The notes under the pieces: model-generated
Databases searched by the model: none
What the model saw: only the letters and a program-made list of their open reading frames with translations
What the model was told of the DNA's origin: nothing
Position numbers and translations under genes: made by a program
Shown: piece after piece, positions 1 through 8,284 of the stretch
How the letters are laid out: each line of letters starts with the position of its first letter
Position numbering within the stretch: position 1 is the first letter of the stretch
DNA from: Lysobacteraceae bacterium
GTDB taxonomy: Bacteria; Pseudomonadota; Gammaproteobacteria; Steroidobacterales; Steroidobacteraceae
Direction of reading: 5' to 3'
Length of the DNA: 12,948 bases
Assembly (NCBI GenBank): GCA_012516015.1
Contig: JAAYXG010000130.1
Location: 1 to 12,948, forward strand

Positions 1-1616
1 CGTGCCGTACCGTACGGCGCATTCATGACATCGTACATCCCGCCGATCGCGACCTCCCAGGCTTCAGGGTCTTTCGCCTTCGCGGAGGGCAACGCCACCG
101 GCGGGAGCTCTCTGATTTCGCCGGTTTGCGCGCTGCGAATCGCGCGGACGAGGCGGGGCTTGAACCGTTTGCCATGCATTGCAAGCGTTGCCGTCGCGTG
201 AGCGAGCTGCAGCGGCGTCGCCGTCATGTACCCTTGACCGATTCCGACGCTGATCGTATCGCCCGGATACCACATCTTGGCTTCGGGCCGCTTGAACGCT
301 CTGCGTTTCCACTCCGTCGACGGCAAGATCCCTTCGCGCTCTCCGCCGATGTCGATGCCCGTCTGCTGCCCGAGACCGAACTGATACAGGTAATCATGGA
401 TGCGGTCGATGCCCATGAGATTCGCGATATCGTAGAAGTACACGTCGCAAGACGTCGCGAGCGCCTTACGCATGTCGACCGAGCCGTGGCCGCCTGGCCG
501 CCAATCGCGCCAGGGCCGGCGCACGTTCGGCATGCGCCATTGGCCGCGGCAGAAGCGGGTCTCGGAGGGAAGGACGATGCCGTATTCGAGCGCGGCGAGC
601 GCCATCAGCGGCTTCACGGTCGAGCCGGGCGGATAGACGCCGCGCAGCGCGCGGTCGTACATGGGGCGATTCGGATCTTCCGTGAGCGCGAGATACTCCG
701 AACGCGTGAGGCCGCGCGCGAAGAGGTTCGGATCGAAGCCCGGCGTGCTGACGAAGGCGATGATGTCTCCGTTCGCCGGATCGATTGCGACGGCGGCGGC
801 TCGCTGTCCGCGCAGCGCTTCCTCCGCAGCTTGTTGCACGCGTTGATCGATCGTGAGGTAAAGGTCGTTGCCCGCGAGCGGCTCATGCCGCTCGAGTGCG
901 GCGGCCTCGGTCCCGATGCGCTCGACGCTTCGGCCCTGCGCATTGACGAGCAGCTGCTGATAGCCCGTGCGCCCGTGCAGCTCGGCTTCGTAGGCGCGTT
1001 CGATGCCGGTCTTGCCCGTCAAAGTCGTGCCCGCGTACTTCTCGATGTCGAGTCGCTTCTTGTCGTCTTCGCTGATCGCGCCGACATAGCCGATCGCGTG
1101 CACGCCGGTGTTGCCGAGCGGGTAGTAGCGGGTCAAGCGCGGCCGGATCTCGACGCCGGGGAACTGGTGTCGACGCGCCGCAAACCTCGCGAGCTCTTCC
1201 TCAGTCAATTGCAGCTTTACCGGCACGGCATCGAAGCTGCGTCGCGTACCGATATCTTTCTTGATCGTCGGAATATCCGCGCGTTCGATCAAGCCGAGCT
1301 CTGCAAGCCCGTTCAGCGTCTCATCGACGTTGCCTACTTGCTCGCGTGTGAGCTCGAGCTGATACGACGGCGCGTTCGTCGCGAGCGGCAAGCCGTTGCG
1401 ATCGAGAATCAGGCCGCGATTGGGCGGAATGGGCTCGATCCGGATTCGATTGCCTTGGCTGAGCTCCACGAAATGATCGTACTGCACGACCTGCAGCCAC
1501 ACGAGCCGCGTCAGCACGGCCCCGAGCGCGAGCACCATGATCACGGCAGCCGCGATCGCTCGCTGCTCGAAGAGCCGCTTCTCGGCATGGTGATCTTTAA
1601 TGCGAACGGGGGGCAT
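1..1616 (-). CDS. mrdA: Penicillin-binding protein 2, peptidoglycan transpeptidase (3' end missing)
   Basis: This is the class B penicillin-binding protein of the elongasome, which cross-links new peptidoglycan along the side wall from the periplasmic face of the inner membrane. The visible part is 538 codons and is open to the left edge. A short cytoplasmic tail is followed by one membrane anchor (about residues 19-42). A pedestal/dimerisation region follows, then the transpeptidase domain with the catalytic serine in PPGSTVKP (Ser332 and Lys335 of the SxxK motif) and a second motif SCD (Ser389). The KTG motif and roughly the last 80-110 residues of a usual 600-650 residue protein lie beyond the window; the last visible residues (MNAPYGTA) fit the stretch just before it. 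The start at 1616 fits the family N-terminus (MPPVRIKDHHAEKRLF), although no Shine-Dalgarno sequence precedes it. It is last in the visible mreBCD-mrdA series, and rodA might follow outside the window. Confidence 0.96.
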   Translation of the reverse strand, partial: MPPVRIKDHHAEKRLFEQRAIAAAVIMVLALGAVLTRLVWLQVVQYDHFVELSQGNRIRIEPIPPNRGLILDRNGLPLATNAPSYQLELTREQVGNVDETLNGLAELGLIERADIPTIKKDIGTRRSFDAVPVKLQLTEEELARFAARRHQFPGVEIRPRLTRYYPLGNTGVHAIGYVGAISEDDKKRLDIEKYAGTTLTGKTGIERAYEAELHGRTGYQQLLVNAQGRSVERIGTEAAALERHEPLAGNDLYLTIDQRVQQAAEEALRGQRAAAVAIDPANGDIIAFVSTPGFDPNLFARGLTRSEYLALTEDPNRPMYDRALRGVYPPGSTVKPLMALAALEYGIVLPSETRFCRGQWRMPNVRRPWRDWRPGGHGSVDMRKALATSCDVYFYDIANLMGIDRIHDYLYQFGLGQQTGIDIGGEREGILPSTEWKRRAFKRPEAKMWYPGDTISVGIGQGYMTATPLQLAHATATLAMHGKRFKPRLVRAIRSAQTGEIRELPPVALPSAKAKDPEAWEVAIGGMYDVMNAPYGTA

Positions 1617-1633
1617 TTCTGAAGAGGGCTATC

Positions 1634-1806
1634 GGGCTCTGGGCTCTGGGCGCTGGGCTCTGGCCAGAATGCGCATGTTTGAGACCGCTGAGCTTTGGTC
1701 GGAATGTTCGGTGCTTGAAGTTAGGAGCATGAATTATTTCGCGATGTATGCAGAAGAAGCCGGTCTCTTTATCTGGCCAGAGCCCAGCGCCCAGCGCCCA
1801 GAGCCT
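1634..1806. repeat. Inverted-repeat element 1 with heptad-repeat arms, between mreD and mrdA
   Basis: Two arms, 1635-1668 and 1772-1805, are inverted copies of each other over 34 bp with one mismatch, separated by 103 bp. Each arm is a tandem array of 7-bp units. The left arm reads GGGCTCT, GGGCTCT, GGGCGCT, GGGCTCT, then GGCCAGA. The right arm, on the minus strand, carries AGGCTCT, GGGCGCT, GGGCGCT, GGGCTCT, then GGCCAGA. A nested 7-bp inverted pair lies inside at 1681-1687 (GAGACCG) and 1761-1767 (CGGTCTC). The right arm touches the stop codon of mreD, and the left arm begins 18 bp upstream of the mrdA start. In the mre transcript the arms could fold into a long hairpin. The plus strand of the left arm has four GGG runs separated by 4-nt loops (1634-1657), a canonical G-quadruplex pattern. 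There is no coding capacity I believe in. It resembles element 3 in arm end and core. Confidence 0.9.
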
Positions 1807-2290
1807 AGCGGCTGCGCCGATTCCAGGTATCCAACACCGCCACGAGCACCGGCCACAGCAGCGTGCTCGTGAGCACGGGAAGCCAGCGTGTCCAAGCCGT
1901 GATCGCCGGGCCGATGATGCCGTCGATCCAGAATACGAGGAATTCGTACAGCGCGAGCAGCATCAGCACGGTAAGGGTCTGGTGCCAGATCGGAAAAACG
2001 CGCATGCGGAGCTGAAACTTGTGCGTGAGAAACGCGACGAGCAGGAACGCGAGCGCGTGTTGGCCAAGGATCGGCCCGGTCAGCACGTCGACTGCGAGCC
2101 CGCAAATCCACGCAAATGTGAGGCCGGCGATGCGCGGTGCGCTCAGCGACCAGTAGATCACGAGGAGCAGCAGCAACTCGGGGCGCGCTTTCTCGACGGA
2201 GTCGGGCAACTCCACGATCGTGAACATGAGTGCCAGCACGACCGTGAGCGTCACTCGCAGCGAGTTGATACGTGCATCACTGACGGCCAT
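1805..2290 (-). CDS. mreD: Rod shape-determining protein MreD
   Basis: A 161-residue, highly hydrophobic inner-membrane protein of the elongasome, expected to partner MreC and to help couple MreB filaments to the wall-synthesis enzymes. The sequence has several hydrophobic stretches (about residues 12-28, 38-50, 55-72, 78-92, 105-122, 137-153), matching the five to six membrane spans and 160-170 residue length usual for MreD. It ends in a basic tail, WNRRSR. The ATG at 2290 is the only usable start: no in-frame ATG, GTG or TTG lies between it and the upstream in-frame stop just after the end of mreC. The best purine-rich ribosome-binding sequence, AAGGAG at 2319-2324, lies 28 nt upstream with a small hairpin in between. 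The stop codon abuts the right arm of inverted-repeat element 1. Confidence 0.93.
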   Translation of the reverse strand: MAVSDARINSLRVTLTVVLALMFTIVELPDSVEKARPELLLLLVIYWSLSAPRIAGLTFAWICGLAVDVLTGPILGQHALAFLLVAFLTHKFQLRMRVFPIWHQTLTVLMLLALYEFLVFWIDGIIGPAITAWTRWLPVLTSTLLWPVLVAVLDTWNRRSR

Positions 2291-2300
2291 CTTGATTCGG

Positions 2301-2324
2301 CGATCGTTAGATCGCTCGCTCCTT
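2301..2324 (-). promoter_or_regulatory. Possible mreD translation leader: distant Shine-Dalgarno plus small hairpin
   Basis: On the minus strand AAGGAG (2319-2324) is too far from the mreD ATG (2290) for normal use. Between them, 2301-2314 forms a 5-bp stem (CGATC/GATCG) with a 4-nt loop. Folding it would bring the purine tract to an effective distance of about 14 nt. The sequence elements are plain to see; their use in initiation is inference. Confidence 0.3.
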
Positions 2325-2394
2325 AGCTTTCTGGGACATACGTCATTTCGGTTCGATCACGCTCATCATCCGATCTCTGACCCTCGTGTGCGCA

Positions 2395-3339
2395 TCAGTT
2401 CGGCTGTTCGGCATCCGACGTTCCCTGATTCTGCCCGAGATCCTCGGTTCTCTGGCTCGACACGCCTTCGCCGACAGGGGAGTCCGCGGTGCGCTCCGGC
2501 ACTTCGGGCCAGAGCAGCAGCACTTCTCGATCGCGATCGAGCAAGGCGAGCGGCTTCGCCTCGACGGTTGCGAAAGTGTCAGTCGGGTTGCGCTCGACCT
2601 TCGTGATCGTCGCGACGGGATACCCCGCGGGAAAGATGCCGTCGAGACCGGACGACACGAGCAGATCACCGACCCTGATGTCCGACTCGGACGTCATGAA
2701 CGGCAAGCTGAGACTTCCCAGCTTACCCGTGCCCATCGCGATGGAGCGGATGCCGTTGCGATTGACCTGAACCGGCGTCGCATGCTCCGCATCGGTGATC
2801 AGGATGACTTGCGAGCTGAACAAGTCGAGTCGCATCACCTGACCCACGATGCCGAACGCGTCGATCACCGGCTGGCCTTCGAACACGCCGTCGCTCGCGC
2901 CCTTGTTGATCCGCAAGCGGTGTCGAAACGCATCCACCGAGACGTTCATGATCTCGGCGATCAGCGTGCGCTCGCCGATGCCCTGCGAGGCGTTGCGCAG
3001 CTCGCGCAGTCGCCGATTCTCTTCCACGAGCGACTCGTACTCGAGCAGCTTGATGCGCGCCACGCGCAAGGCTTCGGAGAGCTCCGCGTTTTCCTCGCGC
3101 AAACGCGCTCGGTCTGCGAAGCTGCCGGTCAGCCAATTCCATGCCGAATGCGGCGCATCGACGATCGCGTTCAGAGGATGGAGCGCCGCGCCCATCCACA
3201 TTCTGGCCGTGTCGAGATAATTGCCCCGTTGATCCAACACCATCGCCGCGATGGAGATCACGGCGAGAAAGAAAAAGCGCGCTCCGAGCGGCGGGCCTCG
3301 GCCGATGATCGGGCGGGTGTCGGCGCTTAACGTGACCAT
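2395..3339 (-). CDS. mreC: Rod shape-determining protein MreC
   Basis: MreC is a bitopic inner-membrane protein whose periplasmic part binds and activates PBP2 in the elongasome. The 314 residues show the expected order: a short cytoplasmic N-terminus, one membrane helix (about 20-37, FFFLAVISIAAMVLDQRG), a coiled coil rich in Leu, Glu and Arg (about 72-115, including LREENAELSEALRVARIKLLEYESLVEENRRLRE, shown here only as a landmark region), then the double beta-barrel domain with INKGASDGV, GIVGQV and VGDLLVSSGLDGIFPAGYPV. The last ~35 residues are polar and probably disordered, as is common in gammaproteobacterial homologues. The start at 3339 gives a normal N-terminus, but only a weak purine tract precedes it. 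It lies 189 bp downstream of mreB and 104 bp upstream of mreD on the same strand. Confidence 0.96.
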   Translation of the reverse strand: MVTLSADTRPIIGRGPPLGARFFFLAVISIAAMVLDQRGNYLDTARMWMGAALHPLNAIVDAPHSAWNWLTGSFADRARLREENAELSEALRVARIKLLEYESLVEENRRLRELRNASQGIGERTLIAEIMNVSVDAFRHRLRINKGASDGVFEGQPVIDAFGIVGQVMRLDLFSSQVILITDAEHATPVQVNRNGIRSIAMGTGKLGSLSLPFMTSESDIRVGDLLVSSGLDGIFPAGYPVATITKVERNPTDTFATVEAKPLALLDRDREVLLLWPEVPERTADSPVGEGVSSQRTEDLGQNQGTSDAEQPN

Positions 3340-3441
3340 TGACTCGAAGTTAGCTCAATCTGCCGCGCGAGGTTATTTCGCCTCCCTGCGTTGTCGCGAT
3401 CCGTCGTTCCCTAGAATCCGAAGTGCGCGGCGCCTGTCACT

Positions 3442-3457
3442 CTGGATCAGGATCCAG
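3442..3457. other. Perfect 16-bp palindrome-like hairpin in the mreB-mreC gap
   Basis: CTGGATC, a 2-bp centre, then GATCCAG form a 7-bp perfect inverted repeat. It is the only clear structure in the 189-bp gap 3340-3528. It has no following T-run in the transcription direction, so it is not a convincing intrinsic terminator. It could be an RNA hairpin that stabilises or attenuates the transcript between mreB and mreC, or a protein site; nothing in the sequence decides. Confidence 0.4.
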
Positions 3458-3528
3458 GTGCACGACGGCCGGCGCGCCCGTGTAGAAGCCTTGCTGACGC
3501 GAACGGGGACGCCAGCTCTCGAGCGAGG

Positions 3529-4646
<1,118 letters not shown>

Positions 4647-4670
4647 GCGGAGGTGTATGATTACGCGCGC

Positions 4671-4687
4671 TTTTTTCCGGCTTTTTT
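4671..4687. promoter_or_regulatory. Two phased T6/A6 tracts in the mreB-gatC divergent region
   Basis: Two runs of six T on the plus strand, at 4671-4676 and 4682-4687, start 11 bp apart, about one helical turn. On the minus strand they are A6 tracts about 25-41 bp upstream of the candidate mreB -35 box. Phased A-tracts bend DNA and can act as upstream activating sequence; that role here is inference. A further A7 run lies at 4603-4609. Confidence 0.4.
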
Positions 4688-4724
4688 CCAGGCTTTGGCG
4701 CCTTCAACACATGGATCCAATCGC

Positions 4725-5015
4725 ATGAGTCTCACCCGTCAGGACGTCGAGAACATCGCGCTGCTCGCACGCCTTTCCATCAGCGAGGCGGAGCTGCCAG
4801 TCTATGTCGACAGCCTCTCGAAGATATTGAGCTTCGTCGAGCAGTTGAACGGCGCCGATACCGGGCACGTGGAGCCGATGGCGCATCCGCTCGCCGATCA
4901 AGTGCAGCGGTTGCGCGACGATGTCGTGCTCGAGGAAGACAGGCGCGAGAAGTACCAGCGCAATGCTCCCCGCGTCGAGGCGGGCCTGTATCTTGTGCCG
5001 AAGGTCATCGAATGA
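4725..5015 (+). CDS. gatC: Asp/Glu-tRNA amidotransferase subunit C
   Basis: GatC is the small subunit of the GatCAB amidotransferase. It wraps round GatA and GatB and stabilises the complex that converts Asp-tRNA(Asn) or Glu-tRNA(Gln) to the amidated form in the cytoplasm. The 96-residue product has the family features: the N-terminal helix MSLTRQDVENIALLARLSI, the helix with ILSFVEQLNGADT, and the extended tail VEPMAHPL followed by GLYLVPKVIE. The reading frame stays open upstream to an ATG at 4653, but the family N-terminus begins exactly at 4725, so I choose that start. There is no strong Shine-Dalgarno sequence. It is first in gatC-gatA-gatB, with 116 bp before gatA. Confidence 0.95.
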   Translation: MSLTRQDVENIALLARLSISEAELPVYVDSLSKILSFVEQLNGADTGHVEPMAHPLADQVQRLRDDVVLEEDRREKYQRNAPRVEAGLYLVPKVIE

Positions 5016-5096
5016 GTGCCAGGTGCGCGCGGGTCGCGGCCTCAGTCGAAAGCTGAATTTGCTCCTGCCATTCTCGTAGATCCCGGTCCACTCATT

Positions 5097-5116
5097 CGTT
5101 CACGACCGTTCACGAC
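5097..5116 (+). repeat. Tandem duplication of a 10-bp unit in the gatC-gatA gap
   Basis: CGTTCACGAC occurs twice in direct tandem, ending 15 bp before the gatA start codon. It could be a recent slippage duplication or paired sites. I see no other structure in the 116-bp gap. Confidence 0.6.
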
Positions 5117-5131
5117 GAACAGATTCATCCC

Positions 5132-6595
5132 ATGACCGAACTGCATCACCATACGTTGGCCGAGCTCGCTGCAGGTCTGCGCGCGCGCCGATTTTCGAGC
5201 GTGGAGCTCGTGACGCACTTTTTGGCGCGCATCGAGCGCTCGAATCCCGAGCTCAACGCATTCATCACCGTGACGGCCGAAGAGGCGCTGCGGGCCGCGG
5301 AGGCCGCCGACAAGCGGCTCGCGGCGGGCGAGGGCGGTCCGCTGGTCGGCGTACCGATCGCGCACAAGGATATCTTCTGTACTGACGGCGTCTTGACCAC
5401 GTGCGGCTCTCGCATGCTGTCGAATTTCGTTTCTCCCTACGACGCTACCGTGGTCGAGCGTCTCGCGCGAGCCGGCGTCGTCACGCTCGGCAAGGCGAAC
5501 ATGGACGAGTTTGCGATGGGCTCTTCGAACGAGACGAGCTGGTACGGTCCGGTGAAGAATCCGTGGGATCCGAAGAAGGTGCCGGGCGGTTCTTCGGGCG
5601 GATCCGCGGCGGCCGTCGCGGCACGCCTTGCTCCGGCTGCGACAGGGACGGACACCGGCGGCTCGATCCTCCAGCCGGCGGCGCTCACGGGCCTCACCGG
5701 ACTCAAGCCGACGTACGGGCGTGTCTCCCGGTACGGCATGATCGCGTTCGCTTCCAGCCTCGATCAGGCCGGAACGCTCACCTACACGGCGGAAGATGCG
5801 GCGTTGCTGCTCGGCGCAATGGCCGGTTTCGATGAACGGGATTCGACGAGCGTCGATACGCCCGTGCCGGATTACGCCGCCGCGCTCGATCAGCCGCTCG
5901 CCGGATTGAAAATCGGCGTGCTCAAGGAGTTCTTCGACAAAGGCCTCGAAGAATCGAGCGCGACGCTCGTGCGCGAGGCGCTGGCGCAGTACGAAAGGCT
6001 CGGCGCGACCCTGATCGAGGTGAGCCTACCGAGCCTGCCGCTGTCCGTTCCGACCTACTACGTGGTCGCGCCCGCCGAATGCTCGTCGAACCTGTCGCGC
6101 TTCGACGGCGTGCGCTTCGGCTATCGATGCGAGAATCCGGCCGACTTGCTCGATATGTACACGCGTTCGCGGGGCGAAGGATTCGGCGCCGAGGTGAAGC
6201 GGCGCATCATGACCGGCACGTATGTGCTGTCCGCCGGCTACTACGACGCGTACTACCTGAAAGCGCAGAAAGTACGCAGGCTCATTGCGGACGATTTCGT
6301 CCGCGCTTTCGCTCGCGTCGATGTGTTGATGGGGCCGACCTCGCCGACGCCGGCCTTCGACATCGGTGCGAAGGTGGACGATCCCATCACGATGTACTTG
6401 AACGACATCTACACGATCGGCGCCAACCTCGCAGGTCTGCCCGCAGTGTCGATCCCGTGCGGATTCGTGGGCCAGTTGCCGGTGGGCTTGCAAATCATCG
6501 GCCCGCATTTCGCGGAAGCGAAGCTGTTGAACGTCGCGCACGGATATCAGCGCGAAACGGATTGGCACAAGCGTATCCCGCGCGGATACGAGTAG
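5132..6595 (+). CDS. gatA: Asp/Glu-tRNA amidotransferase subunit A (amidase)
   Basis: GatA is the glutaminase subunit of GatCAB: it releases ammonia from glutamine, and the ammonia is channelled to GatB. The 487-residue protein belongs to the amidase-signature family and has the full Ser-Ser-Lys triad: Lys79 (AHKDIF), Ser154 in the glycine/serine-rich signature [11 protein letters not shown] (151-161), and Ser178 in TGTDTGGS (171-178). Length and N-terminus ([19 protein letters not shown]) are normal, which supports the start at 5132; a Shine-Dalgarno sequence is not evident. Two departures are visible. After the catalytic Ser178 the usual Ile-Arg-Gln-Pro is Ile-Leu-Gln-Pro (Leu180). The usual Gly-Pro-x-x-Arg-Thr-x-Glu-Asp motif reads Gly-Thr-Leu-Thr-Tyr-Thr-Ala-Glu-Asp (Thr215, Tyr218). 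The rest of the chain is well preserved, so I expect a functional enzyme. gatB follows 74 bp downstream. Confidence 0.97.
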   Translation: MTELHHHTLAELAAGLRARRFSSVELVTHFLARIERSNPELNAFITVTAEEALRAAEAADKRLAAGEGGPLVGVPIAHKDIFCTDGVLTTCGSRMLSNFVSPYDATVVERLARAGVVTLGKANMDEFAMGSSNETSWYGPVKNPWDPKKVPGGSSGGSAAAVAARLAPAATGTDTGGSILQPAALTGLTGLKPTYGRVSRYGMIAFASSLDQAGTLTYTAEDAALLLGAMAGFDERDSTSVDTPVPDYAAALDQPLAGLKIGVLKEFFDKGLEESSATLVREALAQYERLGATLIEVSLPSLPLSVPTYYVVAPAECSSNLSRFDGVRFGYRCENPADLLDMYTRSRGEGFGAEVKRRIMTGTYVLSAGYYDAYYLKAQKVRRLIADDFVRAFARVDVLMGPTSPTPAFDIGAKVDDPITMYLNDIYTIGANLAGLPAVSIPCGFVGQLPVGLQIIGPHFAEAKLLNVAHGYQRETDWHKRIPRGYE

Positions 6596-6605
6596 CGAAC
6601 GCCGG

Positions 6606-6626
6606 CAGTCTGCAATCTACAGTCAC
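6606..6626 (+). repeat. Short degenerate heptad array in the gatA-gatB gap
   Basis: Three consecutive 7-bp units, CAGTCTG, CAATCTA and CAGTCAC, lie just after the gatA stop. They are followed by looser CAGAGC-type repeats up to about 6660. The array lies where the gatB ribosome-binding site would be expected; none is visible. It is weaker than the three inverted-repeat elements but shows the same 7-bp period. Confidence 0.45.
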
Positions 6627-6669
6627 CGCCAGAACCACAGAGCCAGAGCAGAGCCCAGAGTCACAGTCT

Positions 6670-8109
6670 ATGTCTTCGTGGGAAACAGTCATCGGTCTTG
6701 AGATCCACGCGCAGCTCGCGACGAAGAGCAAGATCTTCTCGAGCTCGGCCACGGCTTACGGCGCGCCGCCGAATGCGCAGGCGAACCTCGTCGATCTCGG
6801 CTACCCGGGGGTATTGCCGGTTTTGAATCGAGAGGCTGTCCGAATGGCGGTGAAATTCGGTCTCGCAGTCGACGCAACCATTTCGCGGCGTTCGGTATTC
6901 GCACGCAAGAACTATTTTTATCCGGATCTGCCGAAGGGCTATCAGATCAGCCAGTACGAGAAGCCCATCGTCGAGAAGGGGAGGCTCGAGATCGTGCTCG
7001 AGGACGGCTCGCGCAAGACGATCGGCATTACGCGCGCGCATCTGGAAGAAGATGCAGGCAAATCGCTGCACGAGGATTTCCAGGGCCTTTCCGGCATCGA
7101 TTTGAACCGCGCGGGTACGCCGCTGCTCGAAATCGTATCCGAGCCCGACATGCGTTCCGCCAAAGAGGCGGTGGCGTACATGAAGAAGATCCACACGCTC
7201 GTGCGCTATCTCGAGATCTGCGACGGCAACATGCAGGAAGGCTCGTTCCGCTGCGATGCGAACGTGTCGGTGCGGCCGGCGGGCCAGGAGAAGTTCGGTA
7301 CCCGTTGCGAGATCAAGAATCTCAACTCGTTCCGGTTCATCGAGCGAGCGATCAATTATGAAGTCGCGCGGCAGATCGACGTGCTCGAAAGCGGCGGGAC
7401 GATTCGGCAGGAAACGCGCCTCTACGACCCAGACAAGGGCGAGACGCGCTCGTTGCGCTCGAAGGAAGAAGCGAACGACTATCGCTACTTTCCGGATCCC
7501 GACCTGTTGCCGGTCGCGCTCGACGATGAATTCATCGAGTCGGTGCGCGGGACGTTGCCCGAGCTGCCCGATGAAAAGGCGGCCCGCTACGTGGAGAAGT
7601 TCGGCTTGTCGGACTATGACGCGGGGGTGTTGACTGCCAGCCGCGAAATGGGCGACTACTACGAAGCCGTCGTCGCGAAGCTCGGCGGCCACGAGAAGCT
7701 TGCAGCCAATTGGGTCATGGGGGAGTTATCCGCTGCCCTCAACAAGGAAGGGGTCGAGATCACTGCTTCTCGTATCGACCCGACGCGCCTCGCGGGCTTG
7801 CTTGCGCGCATCGTCGACGAGACGATTTCCGGCAAGATCGCGAAGGACGTTTTCGAGCAAATGTGGAGCGACGACAAGGATGCGGATGCCATCATCGAGG
7901 CGAAAGGGCTCAAGCAGATCACCGACACGAGTGCGATCGAGAAAGTCGTCGACGACGTCATGGCCGCGAATCCGAAACAGCTCGCCGAGTATCGCTCCGG
8001 TAAGGACAAGCTGTTCGGCTTCTTCGTCGGTCAAGTGATGAAGGCAACGGGCGGCAAGGCGAATCCCGCGCAAGTGAACGAGATTCTGAAGAAGCGGCTG
8101 ACCGGTTAG
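6670..8109 (+). CDS. gatB: Asp/Glu-tRNA amidotransferase subunit B
   Basis: GatB activates the misacylated tRNA with ATP and transfers ammonia to it, producing Asn-tRNA(Asn) or Gln-tRNA(Gln). The 479-residue length is typical. Visible landmarks are the N-terminal [17 protein letters not shown], the [16 protein letters not shown] stretch, [32 protein letters not shown], the cysteine-containing [14 protein letters not shown] with [10 protein letters not shown], and the [12 protein letters not shown] segment. The C-terminal part (about 330-479) is the helical tail domain that binds tRNA and ends with the YqeY-like region. The frame is open upstream into gatA, but [13 protein letters not shown] is the family start, so 6670 is chosen. 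The 74-bp gap to gatA contains degenerate heptad repeats and no Shine-Dalgarno sequence. No clear intrinsic terminator follows. Confidence 0.97.
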   Translation: MSSWETVIGLEIHAQLATKSKIFSSSATAYGAPPNAQANLVDLGYPGVLPVLNREAVRMAVKFGLAVDATISRRSVFARKNYFYPDLPKGYQISQYEKPIVEKGRLEIVLEDGSRKTIGITRAHLEEDAGKSLHEDFQGLSGIDLNRAGTPLLEIVSEPDMRSAKEAVAYMKKIHTLVRYLEICDGNMQEGSFRCDANVSVRPAGQEKFGTRCEIKNLNSFRFIERAINYEVARQIDVLESGGTIRQETRLYDPDKGETRSLRSKEEANDYRYFPDPDLLPVALDDEFIESVRGTLPELPDEKAARYVEKFGLSDYDAGVLTASREMGDYYEAVVAKLGGHEKLAANWVMGELSAALNKEGVEITASRIDPTRLAGLLARIVDETISGKIAKDVFEQMWSDDKDADAIIEAKGLKQITDTSAIEKVVDDVMAANPKQLAEYRSGKDKLFGFFVGQVMKATGGKANPAQVNEILKKRLTG

Positions 8110-8122
8110 CCAATGGCGTTTC

Positions 8123-8276
8123 GCGGCTAGCGGTTAGTGAGAGTGTGCGGACGCGCACCTGAGGGTCGCGCGCTCCTCAGTACGCGCTCGCGGTCGATGT
8201 CACTCGGCGCGAGTTCCTCGTGCGCTTGAATCGGGGGCTGAACCCCCAACTCTTCTCATTCCCGAACTAACCGCTA
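8123..8276. repeat. Inverted-repeat element 2 in the gatB-hslO gap
   Basis: An 11-bp perfect inverted repeat, TAGCGGTTAGT at 8128-8138 and its complement at 8266-8276, bounds most of the 175-bp gap. The arms read in 7-bp steps: GCGGCTA, GCGGTTA on the left, and on the minus strand GCGGTTA, GTTCGGG, then AATG on the right. Inside are a 6-bp stem (CTGAGG/CCTCAG, about 8161-8182) and a 5-bp G/C hairpin at 8233-8247 (GGGGG, 5-nt loop, CCCCC). The hairpin has no T-run behind it, so I do not call it a terminator. Architecture and size match elements 1 and 3, but the sequence is different. Membership in one family is inference. Confidence 0.6.
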
Positions 8277-8284
8277 TCCAAAGA

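Noticed and set aside
126..1622. A 498-codon open frame on the plus strand opposite mrdA
   Set aside because: The opposite strand encodes a full PBP2 with SxxK and SxD motifs. The plus-strand product is Arg/Ala-rich, low in complexity and matches no family; it is a mirror frame caused by GC-rich codon usage.
1730..1872. Possible small ORF inside element 1 starting ATGAATTATTTC with GGAG nearby
   Set aside because: It reads through the heptad arm and into antisense mreD, giving a repetitive product, and the spacing from GGAG to ATG is short. I take it as chance.
2386..3330. A 314-codon plus-strand frame mirroring mreC
   Set aside because: It coincides almost exactly with mreC on the other strand, which has clear domain structure. 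The mirror product is rich in Arg, His and Asp without recognisable motifs.
6079..6669. N-terminal extension of GatB into gatA
   Set aside because: The frame is open, but the family N-terminus starts at 6670 and the upstream stretch is gatA read out of frame.
6661..7692. A 343-codon minus-strand frame opposite gatB
   Set aside because: gatB is unambiguous on the plus strand; the antisense product has no recognisable domain.
8233..8247. G5/C5 hairpin as a rho-independent terminator for gatB
   Set aside because: There is no T-run after the stem on either strand, and it lies inside element 2. It is more likely part of the repeat.
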